Assembly: GCA_947502635.1 (NCBI GenBank)
Contig: CANNAN010000005.1
Location: 124,001 to 188,000 of the forward strand
Length of the DNA stretch: 64,000 nucleotides
Reading direction: 5' to 3'
DNA from: an uncultured Flavobacteriaceae bacterium
GTDB taxonomy: Bacteria; Bacteroidota; Bacteroidia; Flavobacteriales; Flavobacteriaceae
Shown one piece after another: positions 39,201 through 47,178 of this stretch. The translations under genes were made by a program, and so were the position numbers. The first letter of the stretch is position 1; the number at the start of each line of letters is the position of its first letter. The notes beneath the pieces are model-generated. The model was given only the letters and a program-made list of their open reading frames with translations, was not told where the DNA came from and did no database searches.

Positions 39201-40498
39201 CAGGGTATTTACAAACACCTGGTTTTGTAGGAACTTTAAAACCAACAGCAGGATTTACATTTGGTAGCCAAAGTGATATAAGAGACCTTGCAGCAAGAAG
39301 AGGTTGGTTAACTGTTTTTCCTGAGTTTAATCAACAATATACAGCAACGAACACTAAACAACTTGATCTATCTGCAAGTTTAGAACCTATAAAGAGTTTG
39401 AAAATTGACCTTATAGGAAATCGTGCTTATTACGAAAATTATACAGAGAATTTTAGAGTTAATGGAAGTCCAGGAACTTATGAGTATGAATCGTTAACAC
39501 CTAATACTTTCGGTAATTTTAATATATCTACAATCTTATTGAAAACAGCCTTTAGTAAAAGTGATGAAAACACCTCTGATGCTTTTAATAATTTTAGAGC
39601 AAACAGACTTATAGTCGCTAGAAGATTGGCTCAAAAGAATGGTGCAGATTTAAACGATTTGGATGCCGATGGTTTTCCAAGAGGTTATGGAAAAAGTAAT
39701 CAAGCCGTATTATTACCAGCTTTCTTAGCTGCTTACACAGGGAAAGATGCCAATAGTGTAAAATTAGGAGCCTTCAGAGATCTGCCTATTCCTAACTGGG
39801 ATCTAAAGTACACAGGTTTCATGAAGTTTAAATGGTTTAAAAAACGTTTTAAGCGTTTTTCATTAACGCATGGATACCGTTCAACATATACCATAAATCA
39901 ATTTCAATCTAATTTAGATTATGAAGCTATTAATCCAGCTTTAGATTATAATAGTCAATCAAGTAATACTAAAGATCAATCTGGTAATTATAAAAATGAA
40001 CGTTTGCTAAGTAATATTAATTTAACAGAGATGTTTAGTCCTTTGGTAAGACTCGATTTCGAAATGAAGAACTCGGTTAAAATCTTAGCTGAAATTAAAA
40101 AGGATCGACTCATATCACTTAGCTTTGATAATAATTTAATGACTGAGGTACAAGGGAATGAATACGTTATAGGCTTAGGTTATAGAATTAAAGATTTGAA
40201 AATACGTTCAAAATTAGCAGGGCCGAAAAAACGTGTTGTCAGTGATTTAAACATGAAAGCAGATATCTCTGTTAGAGATAATAAAACGATTATTAGATAT
40301 TTAGATTTAGAAAATAATCAGGTAACATCTGGACAAACCATTTGGGGTATAAAATACTCGGCAGATTATGCGTTTAGCAAAAACTTAACAACCCTCTTTT
40401 ATTTTGATTATTCGTTTTCAGAATATGCCATTTCTACGGCATTTCCACAAACAACGATTCGATCTGGTTTTACCGTTAGATATAATTTTGGGAATTAA
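33230..40498 (+). CDS. sprA: SprA, outer-membrane translocon of the type IX secretion system
   Basis: 2422 residues. SprA (Sov) forms the very large beta-barrel pore through which T9SS cargo crosses the outer membrane, and it is needed for gliding. The mature N-terminus after VVGWSQ begins EPVEQDSVKTGYNLG. The body contains repeated SprA-family segments and closes with the aromatic C-terminus TVRYNFGN. There is no ATG near the 5' end: the frame opens with TTG at 33230, and GTG 33290 or TTG 33293 are alternatives just upstream of the hydrophobic signal core (AFFIFALLCSVVGW). A copy of the dispersed GAGCGCAGTC repeat lies in frame at 33293-33308. Downstream gcvH has its own promoter. Confidence 0.95.
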   Translation: MNKTNIKFYKSITNCRIVRPVLSAVGISKSAFFIFALLCSVVGWSQEPVEQDSVKTGYNLGRLKTPNPNSVESKYTYDPTTNRYIYTEKIGNFDINFPIILTPKEYYALVAKENLKSYYKEKIDAFDGKKGDAKDGQKNLLPEFYVKSGLFETIFGGNTIEVIPQGSVEMDLGVLFSKQDNPSFSPRNRSNFTFDFDQRISLSLLGKVGTRLQVTANYDTQSTFDFQNLIKLEYAPTEDDIIQKIEVGNVSMPLNSSLITGAQSLFGVKAQLQFGKTTVTGVFSEQKSQANTVIAQGGGTVEEFDLFIRDYDENRHFFIAQYFKDTYDTALKNYPFINNRGLQITRLELWVTNRSNRTENVRNIVALQDLGESDPTKIGSAVNILNPGAVPNNPNNALDPTNIGGAGSQISNAIRDVATVQSGITVPGVTEGFDYAKLENARKLINGQEYTLNSELGYVSLNQRLNNDEILAVAFQYTLGGEVYQVGEFANDGVDATDVTTNPSGQVTQVVNSNLILKLLKSSITNVEQPIWDLMMKNIYDTGAFNLSPEDFKLNIFYNEASPLNFITPVGASFALDINGNPVNGSTPEENLIQNVPLLRVFNLDKLNFNNDPQTKGDGFFDFLPGITVIPQNGKIVFTSSEPFGEYLFNVLGGGNYENNASYNESQSKYVFDALYKSTKTAALEEVEKNKFRLTGRYKSTGGDGIPIGAFNVPRGSVRVTAGGRVLVEGIDYTVNYQLGRVQILDEALKASNTPIQVSTENNAVFGQQTRRFTGINVEHKFNENFLLGATLLNLNERPITQKANFGSEPINNTIFGFNGNYATKVPFLTRLVNKLPNIDTDVESNLSLRGEFAYLAPGAPKRTNFNGEATSYVDDFEGSQNAIDLKSQQSWFLSSRPLDLGRSYTEGPEDENGIQNGYDRALLNWYSIDPIFYSSQRPGEISDEDISSLYTSRVFINELFPDRDIVQGQNSVLFTLDLAYYPEERGPYNFEDSAADGIIDNPQNSWAGITRQLTSTDFEQQNVEYIEFWLQDPFEENPGSLGGKLVFNLGNISEDIIKDGRKLYENGLPKDGDISLLQPTAWGTVVPQNQSLIYAFDTTGQERTNQDVGYDGYNDVQETNVFGANFGEDPANDNYTYFLNTEGNIFERYKKYNGVEGNTPETFTSTDRAANTQPDVEDINRDNTMNTIDSYFEYELEITPNTLNINNEFIVDTKNVEEVTGRNRRLLPNGETVDPKWYLFRIPVESEIAKSVGNIADFRSIRFARMYIKDFVEPTVFRFGTLDLVRSDWRRYKQTLDDEVNNEDDDTEFSLGIIGTIENGDDGTYVSPPGVTPEELFNNNAVVRQNEQSLVANICDLEPEDSRGAFKNISIDMRQYKRLRMFIHAEEDGVGFPDNERLIGFVRMGNDLTENYYQIEIPLSKSPENSTDENLVWPNENEINLPLNILGKIKAQSISEGPLPNNDPRFYDVVNGDIVEVNNQFAGYVTGQHRVAIKGNPNFGDIRTLMVGVKNTHTSNICTKVWFNELRLSDLDNEGGWAAVLSVDTNLADFANISATGRKSTSGFGGLEQGPSQRSLEDVQQYDVVTNINVGQLLPKKWGIQVPFNYAQSEELITPKYDQFYKDLTLDSRLDAAATKADRDQIKEQSEDYTRRQSINFIGIRKTRTTDATPRFYDVENLTLNYSYNKVEHRDFEIENSVNKTVRVGANYAFNFNPVTIEPFKKNDSLFTGKYWKILKDFNVNLLPTSFTFNTDINRQFNRQKFREIDLAGGNIGIEELFRRNYTFDFQYTINYNLTKSLQLNFTAANNNIVRNYFKDNIINGEQDPTLDVWDGFLDFGDPNRQSQNLGITYQLPINKIPTFSFLDATYQYTGNFDWQKGSDLYGDVSLPNDPNTYDLGNTIQNSNVHNINSTLDMNRFYKHIGLVKRPIKRVRSRSASIGGTPPGANEKKKAPPKAKNQSVTKLLNAGVDILTSIKRIQLNYSENNGTFLPGYLQTPGFVGTLKPTAGFTFGSQSDIRDLAARRGWLTVFPEFNQQYTATNTKQLDLSASLEPIKSLKIDLIGNRAYYENYTENFRVNGSPGTYEYESLTPNTFGNFNISTILLKTAFSKSDENTSDAFNNFRANRLIVARRLAQKNGADLNDLDADGFPRGYGKSNQAVLLPAFLAAYTGKDANSVKLGAFRDLPIPNWDLKYTGFMKFKWFKKRFKRFSLTHGYRSTYTINQFQSNLDYEAINPALDYNSQSSNTKDQSGNYKNERLLSNINLTEMFSPLVRLDFEMKNSVKILAEIKKDRLISLSFDNNLMTEVQGNEYVIGLGYRIKDLKIRSKLAGPKKRVVSDLNMKADISVRDNKTIIRYLDLENNQVTSGQTIWGIKYSADYAFSKNLTTLFYFDYSFSEYAISTAFPQTTIRSGFTVRYNFGN
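33293..33308 (+). repeat. REP-like element inside the sprA 5' coding region
   Basis: TTGAGCGCAGTCGGAA closely matches the CTGAGCGCAGTCGAA core found at 28171 and 50337. It is read in frame as part of the sprA signal-peptide n-region. Confidence 0.65.
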
Positions 40499-40509
40499 CA
40501 AATAAGTAT

Positions 40510-40539
40510 TTGAATTTAAGATTTGAATAAATACATTTG
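40510..40539 (+). promoter_or_regulatory. Bipartite promoter for gcvH: TTG-N19-TACATTTG
   Basis: TTG at 40510-40512 and TACATTTG at 40532-40539 with 19 bases between them, fitting the Bacteroidetes -33/-7 pattern, 28 bases before the gcvH ATG. Confidence 0.65.
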
Positions 40540-40566
40540 TTGAATAAATGAATTTAAATTAATACT

Positions 40567-40947
40567 ATGAATATTCCATCAGAATTAAAATATACTAAAG
40601 ATCACGAATGGATTAAAATCGAAGGAGATGTTGCAACCATCGGTATTACAGATTTTGCACAAAGTGAATTAGGAGATATCGTATATGTTGAAGTAGAAAC
40701 AGTTGATGAAACATTAGATGCCGAAGAAATTTTTGGAACAGTTGAAGCGGTTAAAACGGTATCAGATTTGTTTTTACCATTGTCTGGAGAAATTATAGAA
40801 TTTAATGAGTCATTAGAAGACGAGCCAGAAAAAGTAAACACTGACCCTTATGGAGCTGGTTGGATGATAAAATTAAAATGTTCAGATCTTTCGCAGGTAG
40901 AAGGACTGATGTCTGCTGATGATTACAAAGCAATAATAGGTGCTTAA
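40567..40947 (+). CDS. gcvH: Glycine cleavage system H protein
   Basis: 126 residues. This small lipoyl carrier shuttles the aminomethyl intermediate between the P, T and L proteins of glycine cleavage. The lipoylation site is clear: Lys63 in GTVEAVKTVSDLF. N-terminal YTKDHEWI and GITDFAQSELGDIVYVE are typical. No other gcv genes are in the window. Its position between sprA and a VanZ-like gene is the usual Flavobacteriaceae order and not a functional glycine operon. Confidence 0.97.
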   Translation: MNIPSELKYTKDHEWIKIEGDVATIGITDFAQSELGDIVYVEVETVDETLDAEEIFGTVEAVKTVSDLFLPLSGEIIEFNESLEDEPEKVNTDPYGAGWMIKLKCSDLSQVEGLMSADDYKAIIGA

Positions 40948-41317
40948 AAAGTTAACACCAGTAATAACCATAATATACTCATTAGCTCTAGCTACTGCTA
41001 GCTTAATTAGGCTTAATAATATCCCAGATATAGGTGTTTCTTTTGGAGATAAGATATTTCATTTTTTAGCCTATTTTATTTTAACACTTTTATGGTTTTA
41101 TACCTTTTTTTTTGCTTTTAAATTAAAAAGCAAAAAAGCAATGCTTTTTGCTGTTATTCTTTCAGTTTTATTTGGTATGATTATTGAGGTATTACAAGGG
41201 AGTATGACAGTTTATAGAAGCTTCGATATTTATGATGCTGTTGCAAATACCCTTGGAGCTTTGTTAGCATCAACTGTATTGTGGTTTAAAAGCAGTTTAC
41301 ACGTTAAAAACGAATAA
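40940..41317 (+). CDS. VanZ-like small membrane protein
   Basis: 125 residues with four hydrophobic helices. The VanZ-like pattern is visible in DKIFHFLAYFILTLLWF and in EVLQGSMTVYRSFDIYDAVA followed by NTLGALLAS. It starts with a GTG that overlaps the gcvH stop by 8 bases, so it is probably translationally coupled to gcvH. The function of chromosomal VanZ-like proteins is not settled; roles in envelope or lipid phosphate handling have been suggested. Confidence 0.85.
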   Translation: MLKKLTPVITIIYSLALATASLIRLNNIPDIGVSFGDKIFHFLAYFILTLLWFYTFFFAFKLKSKKAMLFAVILSVLFGMIIEVLQGSMTVYRSFDIYDAVANTLGALLASTVLWFKSSLHVKNE

Positions 41318-41377
41318 ACACTTGTTTTTTTTATAAATAAATAGTTATTTTAGCAATCTTGATAAATGATATAAATT

Positions 41378-42100
41378 ATGGAACCTAAAAAAAATCCCAA
41401 AGCTAATGTTGGACGTAATAGTTCACTTTACTTCGCTATTGGTTTAGCTTTAATGTTATTTTTAACAAACTATGCTATCAATTATAAAACCTTTGATAAG
41501 TCTGATACGGATATTGGAATGGTAAATATGGATGAAGAATTGGAAGAAGAAATCCCAATTACTGAACAAATTCAGACACCTCCACCTCCACCACCACCGC
41601 CAGCAGCACCAGAGGTTATTGAGATTGTTGAAGATGAGGTAGAAATAGAAGAAACAGTTATAGAATCTACAGAAGTAGATCAGGAAACTGAAATTGTTGA
41701 GGTAGAAGAAGTAGAAGTAGAGGAAGTAGAAGAAGACATAGATGTACCATTTTCAGTAATTGAAAACGTACCTGTTTTTCCTGGATGTGAAAAGCAAAGT
41801 AACAATACTAAGAAAAGAGATTGTATGTCTAAAAAGATATCACAATTTGTAAATAGAAAATTTAATACCGAATTAGCTAGTGATTTAGGTTTATCTGGAA
41901 GACAACGTATTAATGTTATTTTCAAAATTGATAAGACAGGTAATATTACAGGTATTCGTGCTAGAGCACCACACCCAGGTTTAGAAAAAGAAGCAGCTCG
42001 TGTTATTGGTTTACTACCAAAAATGAAACCAGGAAAACAACGTGGAAAGCCAGTAAACGTTCCATATTCATTACCTATAATTTTCCAAGTACAAGATTAA
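41378..42100 (+). CDS. TonB-family energy transducer (first of two)
   Basis: 240 residues. A cytoplasmic N-terminus is followed by one transmembrane helix (about 16-34), a Pro-rich run (eight Pro after EQIQT), a long acidic Val/Glu segment, and a C-terminal TonB domain (about 135-240) with VPVFPGCE, FKIDKTGNITGIRARAPHPG and YSLPIIFQV. It carries proton-motive energy from ExbBD to outer-membrane receptors. No exbBD genes are in the window. It is terminated by the hairpin at 42139. Its closest relative in the window is the next gene. Confidence 0.92.
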   Translation: MEPKKNPKANVGRNSSLYFAIGLALMLFLTNYAINYKTFDKSDTDIGMVNMDEELEEEIPITEQIQTPPPPPPPPAAPEVIEIVEDEVEIEETVIESTEVDQETEIVEVEEVEVEEVEEDIDVPFSVIENVPVFPGCEKQSNNTKKRDCMSKKISQFVNRKFNTELASDLGLSGRQRINVIFKIDKTGNITGIRARAPHPGLEKEAARVIGLLPKMKPGKQRGKPVNVPYSLPIIFQVQD

Positions 42101-42138
42101 ATTATAATTACCTGTAAGTCAGGAATCATAATAATATA

Positions 42139-42176
42139 AAATCCCGTTACAAATTTTGTAACGGGATTTCTTTTTT
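42139..42176 (+). terminator. Terminator after the first tonB
   Basis: 15-bp perfect arms, AAATCCCGTTACAAA (42139-42153) and TTTGTAACGGGATTT (42155-42169), followed by CTTTTTT. Confidence 0.9.
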
Positions 42177-42228
42177 GGTATGCTTATTGTGTTTTTATCA
42201 TAATATTAACATTTATACTATAATTATT

Positions 42229-43017
42229 ATGAGTAATCAAAAGAAGACTCACGAACTCATTCGGCAAAATGAGCAAATCGTGAAAAAATCACAAAAGCAT
42301 GATGCAAATTTACAAAAAAACTCAACCCTTTACTTTCAAATTGGTTTAATTGTATCTTTACTAGCAGCCTTTGGTATGTTAGAGATGACATTCGAAACTA
42401 CTATTCCAACTTATGGAGAAAACCTTTCATTAGATGAGCCCTATAGTCTCGATATCCCAATAATAAGACCAGAGACTCCAACTATCGAGGAGCCTGTTAA
42501 ACAAAAACAGAAAAAAGCACTAGATCGGTTTGTAGAAGTGCCAGATGAAACACCTATGGACCCTGTAATTGACAAACCAGAAGATCCTGTTATAAATAAC
42601 AATCTACCAGTAGATCCAAAGGATTTAGTTGTAATTGATGATGTTGATGATGAAGTTATTATACCAGTTAATCTTGTTCAGGTGGTACCTGTATATCCTG
42701 GTTGTGAAAAGAAAAAATCGAATGACGGAAGACGTAAGTGCATGTCTGAAAAAATTAATAAACTTATCCAAAGAAAATTTGATACAGATTTAGGGAGTGA
42801 ATATGGACTCGTAGGGAGACAAGTTATACATACAGTATTTAAAATAGATAAAACAGGTAAGGTTACCGATATTAGGATTAGAGCACCACATCCAGGTTTA
42901 GAAAAAGAAGCTGAACGTGTTATTAATATTATACCAGAAATGATACCAGCAAAACAACAAAAAACAAATGTAGGTGTCATGTATACGTTGCCAATCGTCT
43001 TTGAAGTTAAGAATTAG
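42229..43017 (+). CDS. TonB-family energy transducer (second of two)
   Basis: About 262 residues from ATG 42229. The open frame extends upstream to 42175, but that part overlaps the end of the preceding terminator and encodes nothing sensible. Architecture is as in the first tonB: one transmembrane helix after NSTLYFQIGLIVSLLAAF, a Pro/Asp/Glu-rich periplasmic spacer, then a TonB domain with VYPGCEKKKSNDGR, FKIDKTGKVTDIRIRAPHPG and TLPIVFEV. The spacer lacks the pure Pro run. This looks like a tandem duplication with its own terminator at 43048. Confidence 0.92.
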   Translation: MSNQKKTHELIRQNEQIVKKSQKHDANLQKNSTLYFQIGLIVSLLAAFGMLEMTFETTIPTYGENLSLDEPYSLDIPIIRPETPTIEEPVKQKQKKALDRFVEVPDETPMDPVIDKPEDPVINNNLPVDPKDLVVIDDVDDEVIIPVNLVQVVPVYPGCEKKKSNDGRRKCMSEKINKLIQRKFDTDLGSEYGLVGRQVIHTVFKIDKTGKVTDIRIRAPHPGLEKEAERVINIIPEMIPAKQQKTNVGVMYTLPIVFEVKN

Positions 43018-43322
43018 GTTAGCAATAAATAATTTTTAAACCTTTTTAACCGTTATCATTTTAATCGATAGCGGTTTTTTCTTGACCTGAATTAATATCA
43101 GGTTCTCAAAACCATAAGCATATATTGTTGTCTGTATTTTTTGTTTGTCAGTCGTTTACACGTAAGTCTTTGATCATGGTTTTAATAGTAAAGAGACCCC
43201 TATGTTCTTCGTCAGACATGAATGATATAAAATTTTAGAAGTAGATTAGATCTTTTTTATGAATTAGCAATCTAAAAAATTATAGTATCTTTCTGCGCAA
43301 AATCAATTGTTAAGCCATTTTC
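43018..43322 (+). other. Intergenic region before remB
   Basis: It holds the tonB terminator (43048-43080), a small hairpin (ACCTGA / TCAGGT near 43085-43103) and a near-consensus promoter box TATCTTTC at 43286-43293, upstream of remB. No gene was seen. Confidence 0.45.
43048..43080 (+). terminator. Terminator after the second tonB
   Basis: AACCGTTATC (43048-43057) pairs with GATAGCGGTT (43067-43076), with one G-T wobble, followed by TTTT. Confidence 0.8.
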
Positions 43323-45428
43323 ATGAAGAGATTCGTTGTACTACTCCTACTCTTACTTCTAGTTCAATATCATAGTTATTCACAAGATACCTTCTTGACT
43401 GAAAAGCCACCAGTTTTTCCAAACTGTAGTAATGTCGCTATTGATTCTTTACAAAAATGTTTTGATAGAAATGTATTTGAACATATTTATAAAAATTTCA
43501 AAGTCCCTCAAAAAGTTCATGATGAGAAATATAAAGGTGAAGTCGTTGTTCTTTTTGAAGTAGACACTCTTGGGGAGTTTAGGGTTATTTATATTGATGC
43601 TATTTATAGCGAGTTAAAAGAAGAAGCCAAGCGTGTATTTACAACTTTACCAAAAATAAAACCAGCAACTTATAATAGTAGAAAAACTTACAAGCAGTAT
43701 TCTTTACCCATAAAAATACCTTTGGTTAATCAAACTGTAAAAACACAAGACTTAGCAAAAGAGAAACAAACCTCTAAGTTGGAACAGCAAGCAAAAACAG
43801 AGTTTGATGCTATTAATACGGACATAAAAGTTTTTGAGAATAAAGCTTACAGCAGTCAACTTAATATTCCATTCACGCATAGCAACTATGCTAGGTTTGA
43901 TAGAGGAATGAATCTTGTTGGCACCAATAGCCATACAGCATCAAAACCATTTATGTATGATGAGGTTTCTAAATATTACGATTTCAAGGCAGAAAAAGAA
44001 AAGTTAAATAAAGAAACAGATACTTGGGTAGGTAAAAAGCTTTGGAATGAACATTTAGTACAACTACAAGGTAAAGATTATTGGTTTACAGTAGACCCAA
44101 TATTAGATTTACAAGTGGGTAAAGATACCGATGCTAGTTTTAATACAACATATAATAATACAAGAGGTCTTTTAGTGCAAGGAGGTTTAGGGAAAAAATT
44201 TAATTTTTATACTACTATTTTTGAGAGCCAAGGTAGATTTGCGCAATATGTAAATCAATATGCAGAAAGTTTAAAAGCCTTTGGTCCCGACCCAGCAATT
44301 ATTCCTGGGCGAGGTATTGCAAAACGATTTAAAACCAACTCTTACGATTATCCTGTAGCAGAAGCTTATTTATCTTACTCGCCAGCCAAGTTTATAAATG
44401 TTCAATTTGGGCATGGTAAAAATTTTATAGGTGATGGATATCGGTCACTATTACTTAGTGATGTAACAAGTCCGCATCCTTTTCTAAAGTTAAATACGAA
44501 GTTTTGGAAAATAAAATATACTAATACCTGGATGTGGTTAAAAGATGTAAGACCAGAGGTTGTAGCCGATAAAGCATTTTTAACCAAGTACATTGCAAAC
44601 CATTATTTAAGTTGGAACGTGTCTAAACGATTAAATATTGGATTGTTTGAATCGGTACTTTGGACTAACTCTAACGACAGAGCTTTCGATATTAATTATT
44701 TAAATCCTATTATATTTTTTAGAGCTATTGAGTTTGAAACAGGGCAAGGTGCAGGGAATGCGCTTCTTGGAGCGTCAGCTAAATATAAATGGAATGATAA
44801 TATAAATGTATATAGCCAATTTATTTTAGATGAGTTTTCTCTTAATGACGTTAAGGGCGGAGAAAAAAGTTGGAAAAACAAGTTTGGCTATCAATTAGGG
44901 CTTAAATATTTTAATGCCTTTAAAGTTGATAATTTATTATTGCAATTTGAATATAACCGCGTGAGGCCCTACACATATTCACATAATACCGTTGTATTAA
45001 ACTATGCACATAATAACCAGCCAATGGCACATCTATGGGGAGCCAATTTTAGCGAAGCCATTTTAATAGGTCGCTATAAATACAAACGTTGGTTTGCCGA
45101 TGCAAAGCTTATTTTTGGTGTTCGTGGGTTAGACTTTAATAATGGCACAGACAATTTTAGTTATGGAGGTGATGTATATAGAGATTATAACGACAGACCT
45201 TTTGATACAGGTATTAAAGTAGGCCAAGGCATAAAGACAAAAACATTTAATGGTAACTTACAAGCAGGTTATTTAATTAACCCGGCATCCAACTTAAAGA
45301 TCTTTACGGACATTAGTTTTAGAAATTTTGATCCAGAGGCAGAAACGACCACAACCTTTAAAAGTAATACGGTTTGGTTTAATTTTGGAATTAGAACCGA
45401 CCTGTTTAACTGGTATTTTGATTTTTAG
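43323..45428 (+). CDS. remB: Gliding motility protein RemB-like, with N-terminal TonB-like domain
   Basis: 701 residues. The signal peptide ends HSYSQ. Residues ~27-140 resemble a TonB C-terminal domain (PPVFPNC, LFEVDTLGEFRVIYI, YKQYSLPIKIPL), the same signature order as in the two TonBs just upstream. After a charged linker comes a ~500-residue beta-rich domain with barrel-like alternation and aromatic strand ends, finishing FNWYFDF. Synteny with F. johnsoniae (sprA, gcvH, vanZ-like, tonB, remB) supports the name: RemB there is a cell-surface protein required for normal gliding on agar. Biochemical function is unknown. Confidence 0.8.
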   Translation: MKRFVVLLLLLLLVQYHSYSQDTFLTEKPPVFPNCSNVAIDSLQKCFDRNVFEHIYKNFKVPQKVHDEKYKGEVVVLFEVDTLGEFRVIYIDAIYSELKEEAKRVFTTLPKIKPATYNSRKTYKQYSLPIKIPLVNQTVKTQDLAKEKQTSKLEQQAKTEFDAINTDIKVFENKAYSSQLNIPFTHSNYARFDRGMNLVGTNSHTASKPFMYDEVSKYYDFKAEKEKLNKETDTWVGKKLWNEHLVQLQGKDYWFTVDPILDLQVGKDTDASFNTTYNNTRGLLVQGGLGKKFNFYTTIFESQGRFAQYVNQYAESLKAFGPDPAIIPGRGIAKRFKTNSYDYPVAEAYLSYSPAKFINVQFGHGKNFIGDGYRSLLLSDVTSPHPFLKLNTKFWKIKYTNTWMWLKDVRPEVVADKAFLTKYIANHYLSWNVSKRLNIGLFESVLWTNSNDRAFDINYLNPIIFFRAIEFETGQGAGNALLGASAKYKWNDNINVYSQFILDEFSLNDVKGGEKSWKNKFGYQLGLKYFNAFKVDNLLLQFEYNRVRPYTYSHNTVVLNYAHNNQPMAHLWGANFSEAILIGRYKYKRWFADAKLIFGVRGLDFNNGTDNFSYGGDVYRDYNDRPFDTGIKVGQGIKTKTFNGNLQAGYLINPASNLKIFTDISFRNFDPEAETTTTFKSNTVWFNFGIRTDLFNWYFDF

Positions 45429-45587
45429 CGAAATTTATTTTAAAAACTGTAAAATAATTAAGTATAGATTGTAATCACAAATAACTTTTGTATTTCATTA
45501 TATCGACACAATGGAAGACATCATATCACTTTAATTAGTTTTAAAAATACAGATAGTTTCATAAAGATATTAAAAATACACTTAGCA

Positions 45588-45618
45588 TTGCTCAAAACGC
45601 TTTTATAGAGTATATTTG
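45588..45618 (+). promoter_or_regulatory. Bipartite promoter for the ctaB operon: TTG-N20-TATATTTG
   Basis: TTG at 45588-45590 and TATATTTG at 45611-45618 with 20 bases between them, 37 bases before the ctaB start. It is probably the main promoter of the oxidase-assembly cluster. Confidence 0.65.
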
Positions 45619-45654
45619 CACTCGCAATTAAAAGGCCATAGAGCAAATTAAACA

Positions 45655-46548
45655 TTGAGTAATTCAAAATCTTCATTAGCAACCCCTTCTGTTATTTCAG
45701 ATTTTAAGGAGATCACTAAAATGCGATTAGCATTAAGTGTTGTTTTTTCATCATTAGCAGGTTATTTATTAGGTGTTGATACTGTTGATTTTAAAACGTT
45801 AATACTACTTGCTTTCGGAGGTTATTTTATGGTAGGTGCATCCAATGCTTTTAACCAAATTATTGAAAAAGATTTGGATGCCTTAATGAATCGTACTAAA
45901 AACAGACCCATTCCAGCAGGGCGCATGTCTGTAACTACGGCATTCATTATTGCATCTGTTTTTACTTTATTAGGGATTATTATATTATACACCATCAATA
46001 AGCAAACAGCTATGTTTGGTGCTATTTCAATATTTTTATACACCTGCGTGTACACCCCTTTAAAAACCAAAACCCCATTAGCTGTTTTTGTAGGAGCTAT
46101 TCCTGGAGCCATTCCATTTATGTTAGGCTGGGTAGCAGCCACAGATGATTTTGGTATAGAGCCAGGCACCTTATTTGCATTACAGTTTTTCTGGCAATTC
46201 CCTCATTTTTGGGCCATTGGATGGTTTTTATTCGATGACTATAAAAAAGGAGGTTTCTTTATGTTGCCAACAGGAAAGCAAGATAAAGGAACGGCGGTAC
46301 AAACCATTATGTATACCATTTGGACATTATTGGTGTCTATTATACCCGTATTTGGGTTTACAGGAAAATTACAATTATCAATTGTTGCTGCCATATTAGT
46401 TTTTATTTTAGGGTTAGGGATGTTGTACTATGCGATTCGATTGTTTAAAGAAATGACCGAAAAAGCAGCAAAACAACTCATGTTGGCTAGTGTTTCCTAT
46501 ATAACACTTGTGCAAATAGTGTATGTAATAGATAAATTTATAAGATAA
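45655..46548 (+). CDS. ctaB: Haem O synthase (protohaem IX farnesyltransferase)
   Basis: 297 residues, polytopic UbiA-family prenyltransferase. The substrate-binding Asp motif is NQIIEKDLDALMNRTKNRP, typical of CtaB/CyoE. FFWQFPHFWAIGWF is another family hallmark. It converts haem B to haem O, the precursor of haem A for the aa3 oxidase. The start is a TTG at 45655: no ATG is available before residue 23, and the cytoplasmic N-terminus upstream of that Met is conserved in style. Subunit III follows after 2 bases. Confidence 0.94.
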   Translation: MSNSKSSLATPSVISDFKEITKMRLALSVVFSSLAGYLLGVDTVDFKTLILLAFGGYFMVGASNAFNQIIEKDLDALMNRTKNRPIPAGRMSVTTAFIIASVFTLLGIIILYTINKQTAMFGAISIFLYTCVYTPLKTKTPLAVFVGAIPGAIPFMLGWVAATDDFGIEPGTLFALQFFWQFPHFWAIGWFLFDDYKKGGFFMLPTGKQDKGTAVQTIMYTIWTLLVSIIPVFGFTGKLQLSIVAAILVFILGLGMLYYAIRLFKEMTEKAAKQLMLASVSYITLVQIVYVIDKFIR

Positions 46549-46550
46549 CC

Positions 46551-47132
46551 ATGGATTTAACTCAAGGAACGCAAGAAGAGAAAAATAGTAGAGCGAAAAA
46601 AATGATGCTATGGTTTGGTATCATCTCGCTAATTATGTCTTTTATGGGGTGGACAAGTGCATTTATTGTAAGCAGTTCCAGACCAGATTGGTTAAAGGAT
46701 TTTGAATTGCCTAATGCTTTTTTAATAAGCACTGTGGTAATAATTGTTAGTAGTATTTCATTTTTTTTAGCTAAAAAGGCTTTAAAAACAGGTAATAGAA
46801 ATGCAACAACGCTATGGCTTTTTGTAACACTTATTTTGGGTGTTATTTTTATTTTTAATCAATTTTCAGGCTTTCAACAAATTATAGATTTAGGTTATAA
46901 TTTTACAGGACCAACTAGTAATGTAACCATGTCTTACATTTATTTAATAGCTATTGTGCATATTTTACACGTGGTTGTTGGGTTAATTTGTTTGTTGGTA
47001 GTAATTTATAATCATTTTAAACAAAAGTATGATGCAACGAAAATGCTTGGTTTTGAACTCGCAGCAACCTTTTGGCATTTCATAGATATACTATGGGTTT
47101 ATCTCTTTTTGTTTTTATATTTTATTAGATGA
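46551..47132 (+). CDS. Cytochrome c oxidase subunit III (short paralogue)
   Basis: 193 residues, five predicted helices. The haem-copper oxidase subunit III pattern is visible in MLWFGIISLIMSFMGW near the start, in HILHVVVGLICLLVV, and in the final GFELAATFWHFIDILWVYLF. It belongs to the aa3 oxidase whose subunits I and II are at 9.5-12.4 kb. The gene starts 2 bases after ctaB and is followed by a second subunit III gene. Confidence 0.92.
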   Translation: MDLTQGTQEEKNSRAKKMMLWFGIISLIMSFMGWTSAFIVSSSRPDWLKDFELPNAFLISTVVIIVSSISFFLAKKALKTGNRNATTLWLFVTLILGVIFIFNQFSGFQQIIDLGYNFTGPTSNVTMSYIYLIAIVHILHVVVGLICLLVVIYNHFKQKYDATKMLGFELAATFWHFIDILWVYLFLFLYFIR

Positions 47133-47142
47133 ATAAATTGAT

Positions 47143-47150
47143 TATTTTTG
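47143..47150 (+). promoter_or_regulatory. -7 box TATTTTTG before the long subunit III gene
   Basis: Exact TAnnTTTG match 29 bases before the ATG at 47179, inside the cluster, so a secondary promoter is possible. Confidence 0.4.
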
Positions 47151-47178
47151 TGCAACTTTTAAAAAACAACCATTATAT

